Below, piece after piece: positions 27,560-36,275 of a stretch of DNA of 64,000 nt (position 1 is its first letter; each line of letters starts with the position of its first letter). The notes beneath the pieces were generated by a model that saw nothing but the letters and a program-made list of their open reading frames with translations, was not told the DNA's origin and searched no databases. The translations under genes were made by a program, and so were the position numbers. The stretch comes from Rhodobacter sp. (GTDB taxonomy: Bacteria > Pseudomonadota > Alphaproteobacteria > Rhodobacterales > Rhodobacteraceae), in contig JACKKE010000011.1 of the NCBI GenBank assembly GCA_020637595.1, positions 62,001 to 126,000 on the forward strand, read 5' to 3'.

Positions 27560-30500
27560 TCAGGCGACCAGGGCCTCGGCCTTTTTCAGATCGACGCTGA
27601 CCAGCTGGCTGACGCCCTGTTCCGCCATCGTCACCCCGAACAGCCGGTCCATCCGCGCCATCGTCAGCGCGTTATGGGTGATGATCAGGAACCGCGTTTC
27701 GGTCCGCCGGGTCATTTCATCCAGCAGGTCGCAGAACCGCACCACGTTCGCGTCATCCAGAGGCGCGTCGACCTCGTCCAGCACGCAGATCGGCGCGGGG
27801 TTGGCCAGGAACACCGCAAAGATCAGCGCCAGCGCGGTCAGCGTCTGCTCGCCGCCGGACAGCAAGCTGAGCGACGACAGTTTCTTGCCCGGCGGCTGGC
27901 ACAGGATTTCCAGCCCGGCCTCCAGCGGATCGTCGGATTCGACCAACACCAGCCGCGCCTCGCCCCCGCCGAAGAGATGGGTGAAGAGGTTCGAGAAACT
28001 CGCGTTCACCTGATCAAAGGCCGCCAGCAGCCGCTCGCGCCCCTCGCGGTTCAGCGCCGCGATGCCGCCGCGGAGCTTGGCGACGGCGGCCTCCAGATCG
28101 GCCTTTTCGGCAACCAGCGTGTCATGCTCGGCGGTGACGGCGCGGGCGTCTTCCTCGGCGCGCAGGTTCACCGCACCCAAGGCATCGCGGGCGCGTTTCA
28201 GGCGGGCAATTTCCGTTTCCAGCGTGGCGGTGTCGGGCATCGCGTCGACGGTGACGGCCAGCTGATCCAGGAGGCCCTGCGGCGTGGTGTCCAGCTCATC
28301 CGCGATGCGGTTTGCGGCCAGCGCCACGGCCTCGCCCGCCGCATCGACCCGGGCCTCGGCGCGGGCGCGCCCTTCGCGCGCCTCGCCGGCGGCGCGCTCG
28401 GCGGCGCGCTCGGCCTCCTGCGCGGCCCTGAGCGCGCTTTCACCCGACAGCAGCGCCTCGACGGCGGCGGTGCGGCGCTCATCGGCCTCGGCGATCGCCT
28501 CGGACAGTTCCTCGCGCCGGGCGTTGATCTCCTCGGGCGCGGCGTTGGCCTCGGCCAGCTGGTCCTGCGCTTCTTCGGCGCGGCGTTCGAGGTCGGCGAT
28601 GCGGTCGGCGGCGGTGGTCTTGCGCGCTTCCCAGCTCTGGATCTCGCGCGCGACTTCCTGCGCGCGGGCGCGCCGCGCGGCCCCGTCGCGGCGCAATTCG
28701 TCCTGCGCGGCGCGGCGTGCCATCATCGCCATGCGCGCGGCCTCGACCTGGGTGCGGATGGTTTCGACACGGGCGCGCGCGGCGTCGAGGTCATCGAGAC
28801 CGCCCAGCGCCGCCTCGGCCTCATCGAGCCGCGCTTGCGCCGATTCGGCCTCGGCCTGCATGCGCTCCAGCGTCAGCTCGGCGCTTTCGCGTTTCGACTG
28901 CACAAGGCTCGCCTCGGCCTCGGCGCGGCTGAGCGCGCGGATCGCTTCGGTCAGGCGCTGTTCGGTGGCGCGGCGGGTATCGCGGGCCAGCCGGTCGGCT
29001 TCGGTCAGCTGGGCAAGGCGCGACTGGCGGTCTTCATGGGCCTCGCGGGCGGCGTCCTGGCGGGCCTCGGCAGCGTCGAGGTCTTCGCGCAGCGCGGCCA
29101 GACGGTTAATCTGCGTCAGGCGGATCGCGGCGGCGCTCGAGGCATCCTCGGCGCGCTGCACCAGCCCGTCCCAACGCCACAGCGCGCCGTCCTGCGTGAC
29201 CAGCCGCTGCCCCGGCCTCAGCCCGGCGTGCAGGCGCTGGGCCGTGACCGCATCGCAAACGCCGATCTGCGCCAGCCGGCGCGCCAGTTCGGCGGGCGCG
29301 GTGACGCGGGCGGCAAGGGGGTCGACCCCTTCGGGCAGCGGTTGCGGCGCGTCATAGCCGGGCAACGCGCGCCAGCCCGAGCCCGCGTCCGCCGCCGGCG
29401 CCGCCAGATCGTCGCCCAGCGCGGCGCCCAGCGCCTTTTCATAGCCGGGCGCGGCGCGCACCGCTGACAGGATCGCCCCCTCGGCCGAGGTGTCGCGGGC
29501 GATCAGCCGCTCCAACGCCGCCAGCTCCGCGGCCAGCGCGCTGACCTCGCCCTCGGCGCTGGCGCGGGCGGCGCGGGCCTCGACCTCGACCGCCTGGGCC
29601 TCGGCGCGGGCAGCCTCGGCTTCGGCCAGGGTTTCCTCGGCCGCTTCCAGCAGATCCTGCGCCGCGTCGCGGGCCTCGGCGGCCTGTTCCTGGGCCAGTT
29701 CGGCGGCCTCCAGCGCGGCGGCCGCCTGTGCAGCCTCGTCGGCGGCCTTCTGTGCCCCGGCCGAAGCGCGCGCGCCTTCGGTGCGGGCCTCGGCGGCCTG
29801 ACGGGTCAGCGACTGGTGGCGCGCGGCAAGGCGCGCGACATCCTCGGTCGCTTCGGTCAGATGGGCCTCGGCATCGGCCAGCAAATCAGAGGCCTCGCGC
29901 GCCGCCTCGACCGCCTCGGCCAGCCGCGCGTCATGGCCCTCGCCGGCGCGCGCCAACTGTTCTTCCTCCCAGCGCAGGCGCTCGATGGTCTCATCAGCGT
30001 CCGCTGCCAGACCGGCCTCGCGCTGGGCGTCGAGGCGCAGCTGTTCGATGCGCATCATCAGGGTCTGCACGGCCTCGCGGGCGCGGGCCTCCTGATCGGC
30101 CAGGGTGTCGCGCTGGACCTGCAGCCGCTGCAGGATCGCGCCCGCGATCGCCTCTTCCTCGCGCAGGGGGGGCAGGGCGTCCTCGCGCCCTTCACGGGCG
30201 GCGCGGGCCTCGCGGGCGGCGCGTTCGGCACCGGCGGCGAGGGTCATCGCCTCGGTCAGCGCGGCCTGCACCTGGGCACGGGCCTGCGAGGCCTCGCGCC
30301 AGCGTTTATAGAGGATCATCCCCTCGGACCGGCGCAATTCGGCGCCGATCTCGCGATAGCGCGCGGCCTGCCGGGCCTGCCGGGCCAGCACGGTGATCTG
30401 TTGCGCCAGTTGCTCGACCGTGTCGCCCACGCGTTCGAGGTTGGTCTCGGTCGCGCTGAGACGCAGCTCGGCTTCGTGCCGGCGCTGATAGAGGCCCGAG

Positions 30501-31009
30501 ATGCCGGCGGCCTCTTCCAGAATCCGCCGCCGTGCCTTGGGCTTGGCGTTGATCAGCTCCGAAATCTGCCCCTGCCGCACCAGCGCCGGCGAATGCGCCC
30601 CGGTCGAGGCATCGGCAAAGAGCATCTGCACATCGCGCGCCCGCACATCCTTGCCGTTGACCTTATAGGCCGAGCCGGCGTCGCGGGTGATCCGGCGCGT
30701 GACCTCCAGCGCGTCGGCATCGTTGAAGCCGGCGGGGGCGAGGCGTTCCGAGTTGTCGAGACCCAGCGTCACCTCGGCAAAGGCGCGGGCGGCGCGCGAC
30801 TTGGTGCCGGCAAAGACCACGTCCTCCATCCCCGACCCGCGCATCGCGGTCGGGCGGTTTTCGCCCATCACCCAGCGCAGGGCCTCCAGCAGGTTCGACT
30901 TGCCACAGCCGTTCGGCCCGACAACGCCGGTCAGCCCCTCGCGGATCACCAACTCGGTGGGATCGACGAAGCTCTTGAATCCGTTCAGGCGCAGGCGGGT
31001 GAAACGCAA
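27560..31009 (-). CDS. smc: Chromosome segregation protein SMC (TTG start)
   Basis: The 1149-residue ATPase has Walker A GPNGCGKSN at residues 31-39, two long coiled-coil arms, a hinge near the middle (about 500-640, GAILSAVRAAPGYEKALGAAL) and a C-terminal signature LSLLSGGEQTLTALAL with Walker B CVLDEVDAPLDDANV. It forms the condensin ring that organises and segregates chromosomes. The start is inferred to be TTG, because the family's first residues (FTRLRLNGFKSF) follow it directly and GGAG lies seven bases upstream; no ATG fits. The neighbouring scpA and scpB genes are not in the window. Confidence 0.95.
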   Translation of the reverse strand: MRFTRLRLNGFKSFVDPTELVIREGLTGVVGPNGCGKSNLLEALRWVMGENRPTAMRGSGMEDVVFAGTKSRAARAFAEVTLGLDNSERLAPAGFNDADALEVTRRITRDAGSAYKVNGKDVRARDVQMLFADASTGAHSPALVRQGQISELINAKPKARRRILEEAAGISGLYQRRHEAELRLSATETNLERVGDTVEQLAQQITVLARQARQAARYREIGAELRRSEGMILYKRWREASQARAQVQAALTEAMTLAAGAERAAREARAAREGREDALPPLREEEAIAGAILQRLQVQRDTLADQEARAREAVQTLMMRIEQLRLDAQREAGLAADADETIERLRWEEEQLARAGEGHDARLAEAVEAAREASDLLADAEAHLTEATEDVARLAARHQSLTRQAAEARTEGARASAGAQKAADEAAQAAAALEAAELAQEQAAEARDAAQDLLEAAEETLAEAEAARAEAQAVEVEARAARASAEGEVSALAAELAALERLIARDTSAEGAILSAVRAAPGYEKALGAALGDDLAAPAADAGSGWRALPGYDAPQPLPEGVDPLAARVTAPAELARRLAQIGVCDAVTAQRLHAGLRPGQRLVTQDGALWRWDGLVQRAEDASSAAAIRLTQINRLAALREDLDAAEARQDAAREAHEDRQSRLAQLTEADRLARDTRRATEQRLTEAIRALSRAEAEASLVQSKRESAELTLERMQAEAESAQARLDEAEAALGGLDDLDAARARVETIRTQVEAARMAMMARRAAQDELRRDGAARRARAQEVAREIQSWEARKTTAADRIADLERRAEEAQDQLAEANAAPEEINARREELSEAIAEADERRTAAVEALLSGESALRAAQEAERAAERAAGEAREGRARAEARVDAAGEAVALAANRIADELDTTPQGLLDQLAVTVDAMPDTATLETEIARLKRARDALGAVNLRAEEDARAVTAEHDTLVAEKADLEAAVAKLRGGIAALNREGRERLLAAFDQVNASFSNLFTHLFGGGEARLVLVESDDPLEAGLEILCQPPGKKLSSLSLLSGGEQTLTALALIFAVFLANPAPICVLDEVDAPLDDANVVRFCDLLDEMTRRTETRFLIITHNALTMARMDRLFGVTMAEQGVSQLVSVDLKKAEALVA

Positions 31010-31100
31010 GGGGGATCTCCGGGGGAATCGGGCGGGAAGTGTCCCGTGGGTCTGGGGATGAGTCAAGGAAGGCGCGCCGGATGTGGCGGAATCGCGCGCG

Positions 31101-31109
31101 TTATCCACA
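31101..31109 (+). other. Perfect DnaA box TTATCCACA
   Basis: The nine bases match the DnaA-box consensus exactly. The site lies in the divergent gap between smc and the tandem GNAT gene. No cluster of further boxes or AT-rich unwinding region was seen, so this is not taken as a replication origin. Confidence 0.5.
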
Positions 31110-31194
31110 AGATATTGGGTATTCTGCGGGCATTGCCGGTTCCCCATTGACCACTGCCCGCCCGCGCGCCAGCCTGCGCGAAAAAGGTGCCCGC

Positions 31195-32106
31195 ATGCCC
31201 GTGACCACCCGCCCCGAATCCCCCGCGCATCCGCAGGCGACCGCGCTTTTGCGGGCCAGCCATGCCTATCTGCAAAGCCTCTACGCGGCCGAGGACAACC
31301 ATTTCCTGTCGATCGACGAGTTGCTGGCTTCCGGTATCCTGTTCTTTGTCGCCGAGAGTGACGGGCGCATCGTCGGCACTGCCGCGCTGGCGCTGAAGGA
31401 CGGGTATGCCGAGGTGAAGTCGATGTTCGTCGACCCGGCGGCACGCGGGCAGGGGGTGGGTCGGGCGCTGCTCGACCGGCTGGAGGCCGAGGGCCGCGCC
31501 CGGGCCTTGCCGATGCTGCGGCTGGAAACCGGGCCGCTGAACCATGAGGCGGTGGCAATGTATGCCCGCCACGGCTATGCGCCCTGCGGGCGGTTCGGGG
31601 ACTATCCCGACAGCGCCGCCTCGCTGTTCATGGAAAAACCGTTGGACGCGCCCTGCCGGATGTCCCCGGACGAGGACATGACCGCGGTCCACGCGCTGCT
31701 GGTCGATGCCTTTGCCTATATGGACGGGGTGATTGATCCGCCGTCCTCGCTGGGGCAGATGACGCCGGCCGATCTGGCGGAGAACGCGCGCGAGGCCGAG
31801 TTGTGGGTGATTGGCACGCCGCCCCGTGCCTGCATGATCCTGACGCCAAAGGGCGCCACGCTCTATCTGGGCAAGCTGGCGGTGGACCGGGGTGCGCGCG
31901 GGCGCGGCCTGTCGCGGCAGTTGATCGAGCATGCGACGGACCGGGCGCGCGCGCTGGGCCTGCCCTCGGTCACGCTGCAGACGCGGGTCGAGCTGGTGGC
32001 GAACCAGAAAACGTTTGAAACGATGGGGTTTGTCGAGACCGGGCGCACCGCGCATCCGGGGTATGACCGCCCGACCTCGATCACCTATGTGCGGCCGGTG
32101 ACCTGA
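31195..32106 (+). CDS. Tandem GNAT-domain acetyltransferase
   Basis: The 303-residue protein contains two GNAT domains. The first (about 1-150) has the acetyl-CoA loop VDPAARGQGVGRALLDRL and GPLNHEAVAMYARHGYAPCG, as in YsnE/putative amino-acid acetyltransferases. The second (about 160-303) has VDRGARGRGLSRQLIEHA and NQKTFETMGFVETG. Both keep the R/Q-x-x-G-x-G/A pattern, so both could bind acetyl-CoA. The ATG after AAAAAGGTG was chosen. The substrates are unknown. Confidence 0.85.
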   Translation: MPVTTRPESPAHPQATALLRASHAYLQSLYAAEDNHFLSIDELLASGILFFVAESDGRIVGTAALALKDGYAEVKSMFVDPAARGQGVGRALLDRLEAEGRARALPMLRLETGPLNHEAVAMYARHGYAPCGRFGDYPDSAASLFMEKPLDAPCRMSPDEDMTAVHALLVDAFAYMDGVIDPPSSLGQMTPADLAENAREAELWVIGTPPRACMILTPKGATLYLGKLAVDRGARGRGLSRQLIEHATDRARALGLPSVTLQTRVELVANQKTFETMGFVETGRTAHPGYDRPTSITYVRPVT

Positions 32107-32129
32107 CTGCGACACATTGGCACCTTCAC

Positions 32130-32170
32130 ATTCTCGTTTTGGAATGTTTAATGCATTCAGCAAATTGAAT
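32130..32170. promoter_or_regulatory. Two ATTC-N8-GAAT operators upstream of the membrane protein/DsrE pair
   Basis: ATTC-tcgttttg-GAAT occupies 32130-32145 and ATTC-agcaaatt-GAAT 32155-32170; the centres are 25 bases apart. The first extends to ACATTC/GAATGT. To my knowledge this is the half-site and spacing of the SqrR/BigR persulfide-sensing ArsR repressors of Rhodobacter and relatives. They lie 16 bases before the ATG of the next gene, over the expected promoter. Confidence 0.6.
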
Positions 32171-32185
32171 GTGTAGGAGCCTGAC

Positions 32186-33391
32186 ATGACCCCTAGCCGC
32201 CCGTCCGATACCTATTCGCCGATGTATTTCCTCGCCTCGCTGGGGGCTGGTGGTCTGTCGGTGACCTTTTTCATGTGGCTGATGTTCGGGGTGGCGCACC
32301 CCGGCCGCACCGTGCCGATCTTCGAAGACATCATGGCCGCGTTCCAGACCGGTTCGTCGCTGACCCAGGCGATGATCATCGGTGCCTGGATTGGCATCGC
32401 CGTCTTTGTGGTTCTGAACCTCAAGTCGCTGATCTGGAACCTGGGTCGCTACAACGCGTGGAGGCGCACCGAGGCCTATGCCAAGTTCGTCAAGACCAAC
32501 GCGCAAAGCCAGTTGATGGCGCTGCCGCTGGCGCTGGCGATGTCGGTGAACGGGATGTTCGTCGCCGGCCTCGTGTTCGTGCCGGGGCTGTGGTCGGTCG
32601 TCGAATACCTGTTCCCGCTGGCCGTTGTCGCGTTCCTGGCAATCGGCGTGCTGGCGTTCCGCCTCTATGGTCACTTCATCGCGCGCATCAAGGTCGAGGG
32701 TGGCTTTAACCACGCTGCCAACAACAGCTTTGGCCAGATCCTGCCCGCGTTTGCCTTTGCGATGATCGGTGTCGGCCTGTCGGCCCCGGCGGCGATGAGC
32801 GTCAACACCACGGTTGTCGGCTTCTCGGTCGTCCTGTCGACCTTCTTCTTCATCACCGCGGTTCTGGTGGCCGGTGTGGCGCTGATCCTCGGCATCCGGT
32901 CGATGTTGGACCACGGCACCAACGCCGAGACCGCCCCGACGCTGATGATCCTGATCCCGCTGATGACGATCCTGGGCATCACCCTGCTGCGTCAGAATCA
33001 CGGCGTCGGCGTGCAGTTCGACGCGCATACCTCGGATGCAGACACCTTTATGATGCTGACCAAACTGGTCGCGGTGCAGGTGCTGTTCGGGATGTTCGGC
33101 TGGATGATCATGGCGCGCCACAACTACGCCAAGCGGTTCATCTGGGGCCGTGAGACCTCGGTGATGAGCTATGCGCTGGTCTGCCCGGGTGTCGGTTTTG
33201 CCGTGCTGATGCAGTTCTTCATCCACAAGGGCCTGGTTGCGGTGCATCTGGTGGACAAGTTCAGCGCCGGTTACTGGGCCCTGATCGCCATCACGCTGGT
33301 CTCGCAGTTCGCCATGATCGCGCTGGTCTTCGTGCTGAACCGCCGCCACTTTGGAGCACCGCGTGCCGCCGCCGCGGTTCCGGCCGAGTAA
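32186..33391 (+). CDS. Polytopic membrane protein, possibly TsoY family
   Basis: The 401-residue protein has about ten hydrophobic helices, starting with MYFLASLGAGGLSVTFFMW and then FGVAHPGRTVPIFEDI. The overall pattern recalls TDT/SLAC1-like transporters and the proteins called TsoY, but this assignment is from memory and uncertain. TAGGAG gives a good ribosome-binding site. The two ATTC-N8-GAAT palindromes just upstream and a periplasmic DsrE protein downstream suggest a job in reactive sulfur handling, for instance transport of sulfite or a sulfane-sulfur compound. A strong terminator follows. Confidence 0.6.
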   Translation: MTPSRPSDTYSPMYFLASLGAGGLSVTFFMWLMFGVAHPGRTVPIFEDIMAAFQTGSSLTQAMIIGAWIGIAVFVVLNLKSLIWNLGRYNAWRRTEAYAKFVKTNAQSQLMALPLALAMSVNGMFVAGLVFVPGLWSVVEYLFPLAVVAFLAIGVLAFRLYGHFIARIKVEGGFNHAANNSFGQILPAFAFAMIGVGLSAPAAMSVNTTVVGFSVVLSTFFFITAVLVAGVALILGIRSMLDHGTNAETAPTLMILIPLMTILGITLLRQNHGVGVQFDAHTSDADTFMMLTKLVAVQVLFGMFGWMIMARHNYAKRFIWGRETSVMSYALVCPGVGFAVLMQFFIHKGLVAVHLVDKFSAGYWALIAITLVSQFAMIALVFVLNRRHFGAPRAAAAVPAE

Positions 33392-33418
33392 CACGCGCAA
33401 CGCATCGGGTTGAGTGCG

Positions 33419-33451
33419 GAAGCGATCCCTTTGGGGGTCGCTTCTTTTATT
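33419..33451 (+). terminator. Rho-independent terminator after the membrane protein gene
   Basis: An 11-bp stem (GAAGCGATCCC pairing with GGGGTCGCTTC, with one G-T pair) and a TTTG loop are followed by TTTTATTT. It separates the membrane protein gene from the DsrE gene, so read-through or a second promoter is needed for the latter. Confidence 0.85.
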
Positions 33452-33566
33452 TGCATATCCTGATATGTTTCTTGCCCGAAACAAACATCCGTGCCTAATC
33501 TTGATCCGGGCGGCCCATTGCGCCCCGCGCGTTTGGGAGAGCGCGCGATCCATAAGGGAGGATCCC

Positions 33567-34016
33567 ATGTCTGTTTCGCTTTTCCGGTCCCTCAAGGGGG
33601 CGGCTCTTGCCGCATCGCTGGCCGTCGCCCCGCTGGCGGCGCTGGCCGAGACCCATCACATTGCGGTGCAGGTCAACGACAACGACCCGCAGCGGATGAA
33701 TCTGGCGCTGAACAACGTCAACAACCTGATCGCCGCCTATCAGGAAATGGGTGACGAGGTCGAGGTGCAGATCGTCGCCTATGGCCCGGGCCTGCACATG
33801 CTGCGCGCTGATACCTCGCCGGTGGCGCAGCGCGTTGCGACGATGGCGCTGGAGCACCCGAACGTCACCTTCCAGGCCTGCAACAACACCATCAATGCGA
33901 TGCAGCGCCAGTCCGGCGCCGAGGTCACGCTGCTGCCCGAGGCGCATATCGTCCCGGCCGGCGTGGTGCATCTGGTGCAGCTGCAGGAGCAGGGCTGGTC
34001 CTATATCCGGCCCTGA
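33567..34016 (+). CDS. Periplasmic DsrE/DsrF-like protein
   Basis: The 149-residue protein has a signal peptide (LKGAALAASLAVAPLAALA) and then a DsrE-type fold with HHIAVQVNDNDPQRMNLALN and VQIVAYGPGLHMLR. A single cysteine, Cys105 in TFQACNNTINAM, sits where sulfur-carrying DsrE/TusD proteins hold theirs, so transfer of sulfane sulfur is plausible. It has its own AAGGGAGG ribosome-binding site. The region before it contains the palindrome CATATC-ct-GATATG at 33454-33467, which may be part of its own control. Confidence 0.82.
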   Translation: MSVSLFRSLKGAALAASLAVAPLAALAETHHIAVQVNDNDPQRMNLALNNVNNLIAAYQEMGDEVEVQIVAYGPGLHMLRADTSPVAQRVATMALEHPNVTFQACNNTINAMQRQSGAEVTLLPEAHIVPAGVVHLVQLQEQGWSYIRP

Positions 34017-34037
34017 TCGACCGATGCCGGGGCTGCC

Positions 34038-34532
34038 TCAGGGATTGCAGGCAGCCTCGGACAAGGTCAGCACCGTTTGCGACTGTGGCACGACGCGGCC
34101 GTCACCGATGGCGACCTGAACCGCCGGGCGGAAGGTGTCCGGCATGAAGCCGAGTGGCATCATCAGGGTCGGAACCTCGCCCAGCTCCAGCCGGCAACCA
34201 TTATAGCGCATCACCTCGACGATCAGCGCATCGGCGCTGTCTGCGCGTTGCAAGGAACAGAAGTTCGGGTTCAGGGTCACGCCGCCTGGCACTGCGGCAT
34301 CGCCGGTCGCAAAGCCGCGGGAGACCGCGTCTGCGAGGATCTCGGAATATTCCTCTGGGGTGGTGCCCATCCCGTCCATGAACATGTCCACCTGTTCGGC
34401 GTTCAGCGTGCAGCCGTAGGACCGCAGCATCCCCAGCACCGACTGCGCCTTTTGCGGGTCGACCTCGGCGCTGGCGGACATGGGGGGCAAGGCGATGATG
34501 GCGGCAAGGGCGGCCACATGAAAATGTCGCAT
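34038..34532 (-). CDS. Exported protein of unknown function
   Basis: The 164-residue protein starts with a signal peptide (MRHFHVAALAAIIALPPMSASA). The mature part contains three spaced cysteines plus one at the very end (GCTLNAEQVD, FCSLQRADSADAL, GCRLELGEV, ACNP), compatible with two disulfides. No known domain was recognised. The ATG after TGGAG was preferred to an upstream one. It converges on the DsrE gene and diverges from acuI. Confidence 0.7.
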   Translation of the reverse strand: MRHFHVAALAAIIALPPMSASAEVDPQKAQSVLGMLRSYGCTLNAEQVDMFMDGMGTTPEEYSEILADAVSRGFATGDAAVPGGVTLNPNFCSLQRADSADALIVEVMRYNGCRLELGEVPTLMMPLGFMPDTFRPAVQVAIGDGRVVPQSQTVLTLSEAACNP

Positions 34533-34646
34533 CTCGAAAACTCCAGGAAAAATGGCAGTGCAGTGCGGATATTGGCGCATCAAAAGGGGCTTTCGTCAAT
34601 TGTCCGGGCGCGCTAGGTCTGGGGTCAAACCAACCAGCGAGGCCCC

Positions 34647-35636
34647 ATGTTCAAAGCCCTTGTCGTGGAAAAGGACGAGGCCGGCGCGACCCATGCGTCG
34701 GTGCAGACCCTCGAAGACGACCGCCTGCCGGCGGGCGATGTGACGGTCGCGGTCGAGTATTCGACGCTCAACTACAAGGACGGGCTGTGCCTGACCTCGG
34801 GCGGCGGGCTGGTGCGCAACTATCCACATGTGCCCGGCATCGACTTTGCCGGCACGGTCGAGGCCTCGGACGATCCGCGCTATCGCCCGGGCGACACGGT
34901 GATCCTGACCGGCTGGCGCGTCGGCGAGGTGCATTGGGGCGGCTATGCCACCCGCGCGCGGGTCAAGGCCGACTGGCTGGTGCCGCTGCCCGAGGGGCTG
35001 ACCACACGGCAGGCGATGGCGGTGGGCACTGCCGGGTTCACGGCGATGCTGGCGGTGATGGCGCTGGAAGATCACGGGCTGGCCCCCGGTGCGGGTGAGG
35101 TGCTGGTGACCGGTGCGGCGGGTGGTGTCGGCTCGGTCGCGGTCGCGGTGCTGGCGCATCTGGGATACCCGGTCGCGGCGGTGACCGGCCGGCCGCAACT
35201 GGAACCCTATCTGCGCGGGCTGGGCGCCAGCCGGATCATCCCGCGCGCGGATCTGGCCGAACCCGTCAAGCGCCCGCTGGAGACCGAGACCTGGGCGGGC
35301 TGCGTCGATTCGGTCGGTGGATCGATGCTGGCGCGGGTGCTGGGGCAGATGAAATACGGCGGCTCGGTCGCGGCGGTGGGGCTGGCAGGCGGCGCGCAAC
35401 TGCCGACGACGGTGATCCCGTTCCTGCTGCGCGGCGTGAACCTGCTGGGGATCGATTCCGTGATGCGCCCCTATGCGGACCGGGTGCGGGCCTGGTCGCG
35501 CCTCGCCCGCGACCTGCCGATGGCGACGCTGGAGGCGATGGTGCAGCCGGCGACCCTGAACGATCTGCCGGCGCTGGGTGCGGCGATCCTGAAGGGGCAG
35601 GTGCAGGGGCGCGTCGTGGTCGACGTCACCGCCTGA
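34647..35636 (+). CDS. acuI: Acryloyl-CoA reductase (AcuI family, NADPH-dependent MDR)
   Basis: The 329-residue medium-chain reductase has the family N-terminus with LNYKDGLCLTSGGGLVR, HVPGIDFAGTVE, the WRVGEVHWGGYATRARV segment and the NADPH-binding VTGAAGGVGSVAVAVLAHLGY. It lacks the zinc ligands of alcohol dehydrogenases. AcuI reduces toxic acryloyl-CoA to propionyl-CoA in DMSP/acrylate degradation and in 3-hydroxypropionate use in Rhodobacter. The gene stands alone here, without dddL or acuR. The assignment is by family pattern; a general quinone-reductase-like role is the alternative. Confidence 0.85.
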   Translation: MFKALVVEKDEAGATHASVQTLEDDRLPAGDVTVAVEYSTLNYKDGLCLTSGGGLVRNYPHVPGIDFAGTVEASDDPRYRPGDTVILTGWRVGEVHWGGYATRARVKADWLVPLPEGLTTRQAMAVGTAGFTAMLAVMALEDHGLAPGAGEVLVTGAAGGVGSVAVAVLAHLGYPVAAVTGRPQLEPYLRGLGASRIIPRADLAEPVKRPLETETWAGCVDSVGGSMLARVLGQMKYGGSVAAVGLAGGAQLPTTVIPFLLRGVNLLGIDSVMRPYADRVRAWSRLARDLPMATLEAMVQPATLNDLPALGAAILKGQVQGRVVVDVTA

Positions 35637-35644
35637 CCGGTGTG

Positions 35645-35675
35645 ATGCCCGGCGGATCACACCGCCGCCGGGCAT
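35645..35675. terminator. GC-rich hairpin downstream of acuI
   Basis: An 11-bp perfect stem ATGCCCGGCGG/CCGCCGGGCAT with a nine-base loop starts nine bases after the acuI stop and lies before the converging gene. There is no T tract, so termination strength is uncertain. Confidence 0.6.
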
Positions 35676-35688
35676 TGCGGTGTCGGGG

Positions 35689-36162
35689 TTACGGGGCAGT
35701 CGGCACCGGGGCTGCGCCGTTCACCATGCGGTGCATGTCCATGCCCAGCACGAGGTCATAGCCCTGCAGGTTGAAGCTGCCCGAGCCGGTGAGGAACATC
35801 GGATTGGTATCGCCCGAGGCCCAGGCGCGGCCGTAAACCTCGACCGTGATCGGTTCCGGGTTGGAGCCGACCGTCAGGCTGCCACTGAAGGTGCAGTTCG
35901 AGGCCAGGCGGAACCGCCCGCTTGCCGGCTGGAAATATTGCGTCGGCGTGCCATCGTTGAATTCCACCGAATAGCAGTTTCCCGAAATATTGCCCCGGCG
36001 ATTGATCGACAGGTCACAGGCCGAGGTCGCGCCGAACGGATTGACCGACAGCATTCGCCAGTCGCCACGCAGGGCGTTGCGCTGGCAATTCGTGACCGCG
36101 CCGGCAATTCCGGGGGTCACGAGAAGGGCGCCGAGAGCGATGGCTTTGAGCATGGAATTCAT
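35689..36162 (-). CDS. Exported protein of unknown function, paralogue A
   Basis: The 157-residue protein has a signal peptide (LKAIALGALLVTPGIAGA). The mature part carries TNCQRNALRGDWR, SACDLSINRRGNISGNCY and GRAWASGDTNPMF. These segments recur in the next upstream gene in the same order, so the two are tandem paralogues. The four cysteines (TNC, SAC, GNC, SNC) could form two disulfides. The rest looks like a beta-rich fold with alternating polar and hydrophobic residues. Function unknown. Confidence 0.75.
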   Translation of the reverse strand: MNSMLKAIALGALLVTPGIAGAVTNCQRNALRGDWRMLSVNPFGATSACDLSINRRGNISGNCYSVEFNDGTPTQYFQPASGRFRLASNCTFSGSLTVGSNPEPITVEVYGRAWASGDTNPMFLTGSGSFNLQGYDLVLGMDMHRMVNGAAPVPTAP

Positions 36163-36275
36163 GGATTCACGTTCCTTGTTTCACAGACGGTCGCCGACTA
36201 CAGACCTGGCAACCGTAAAAGAGGGATGGATGTCCTGCAGACCGGTCGCGCGGTCACTGCAGCGAAACAGCTCCG

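Noticed and set aside
27674..31150. Several long plus-strand frames opposite smc
   Set aside because: They mirror the coiled-coil codons of smc, giving Ala/Arg/Ser- or Gly/Leu-rich low-complexity translations. No ribosome-binding site or known domain accompanies them.
31010..31194. Replication origin at the smc/GNAT gap because of a DnaA box
   Set aside because: Only one box was found, with no cluster, no AT-rich unwinding stretch and no dnaA, hemE or parAB neighbours.
34647..35636. Zinc alcohol dehydrogenase for the AcuI-type gene
   Set aside because: The catalytic and structural zinc ligands of alcohol dehydrogenases are absent, and the N-terminal pattern is that of acryloyl-CoA reductase or quinone reductase-like proteins.
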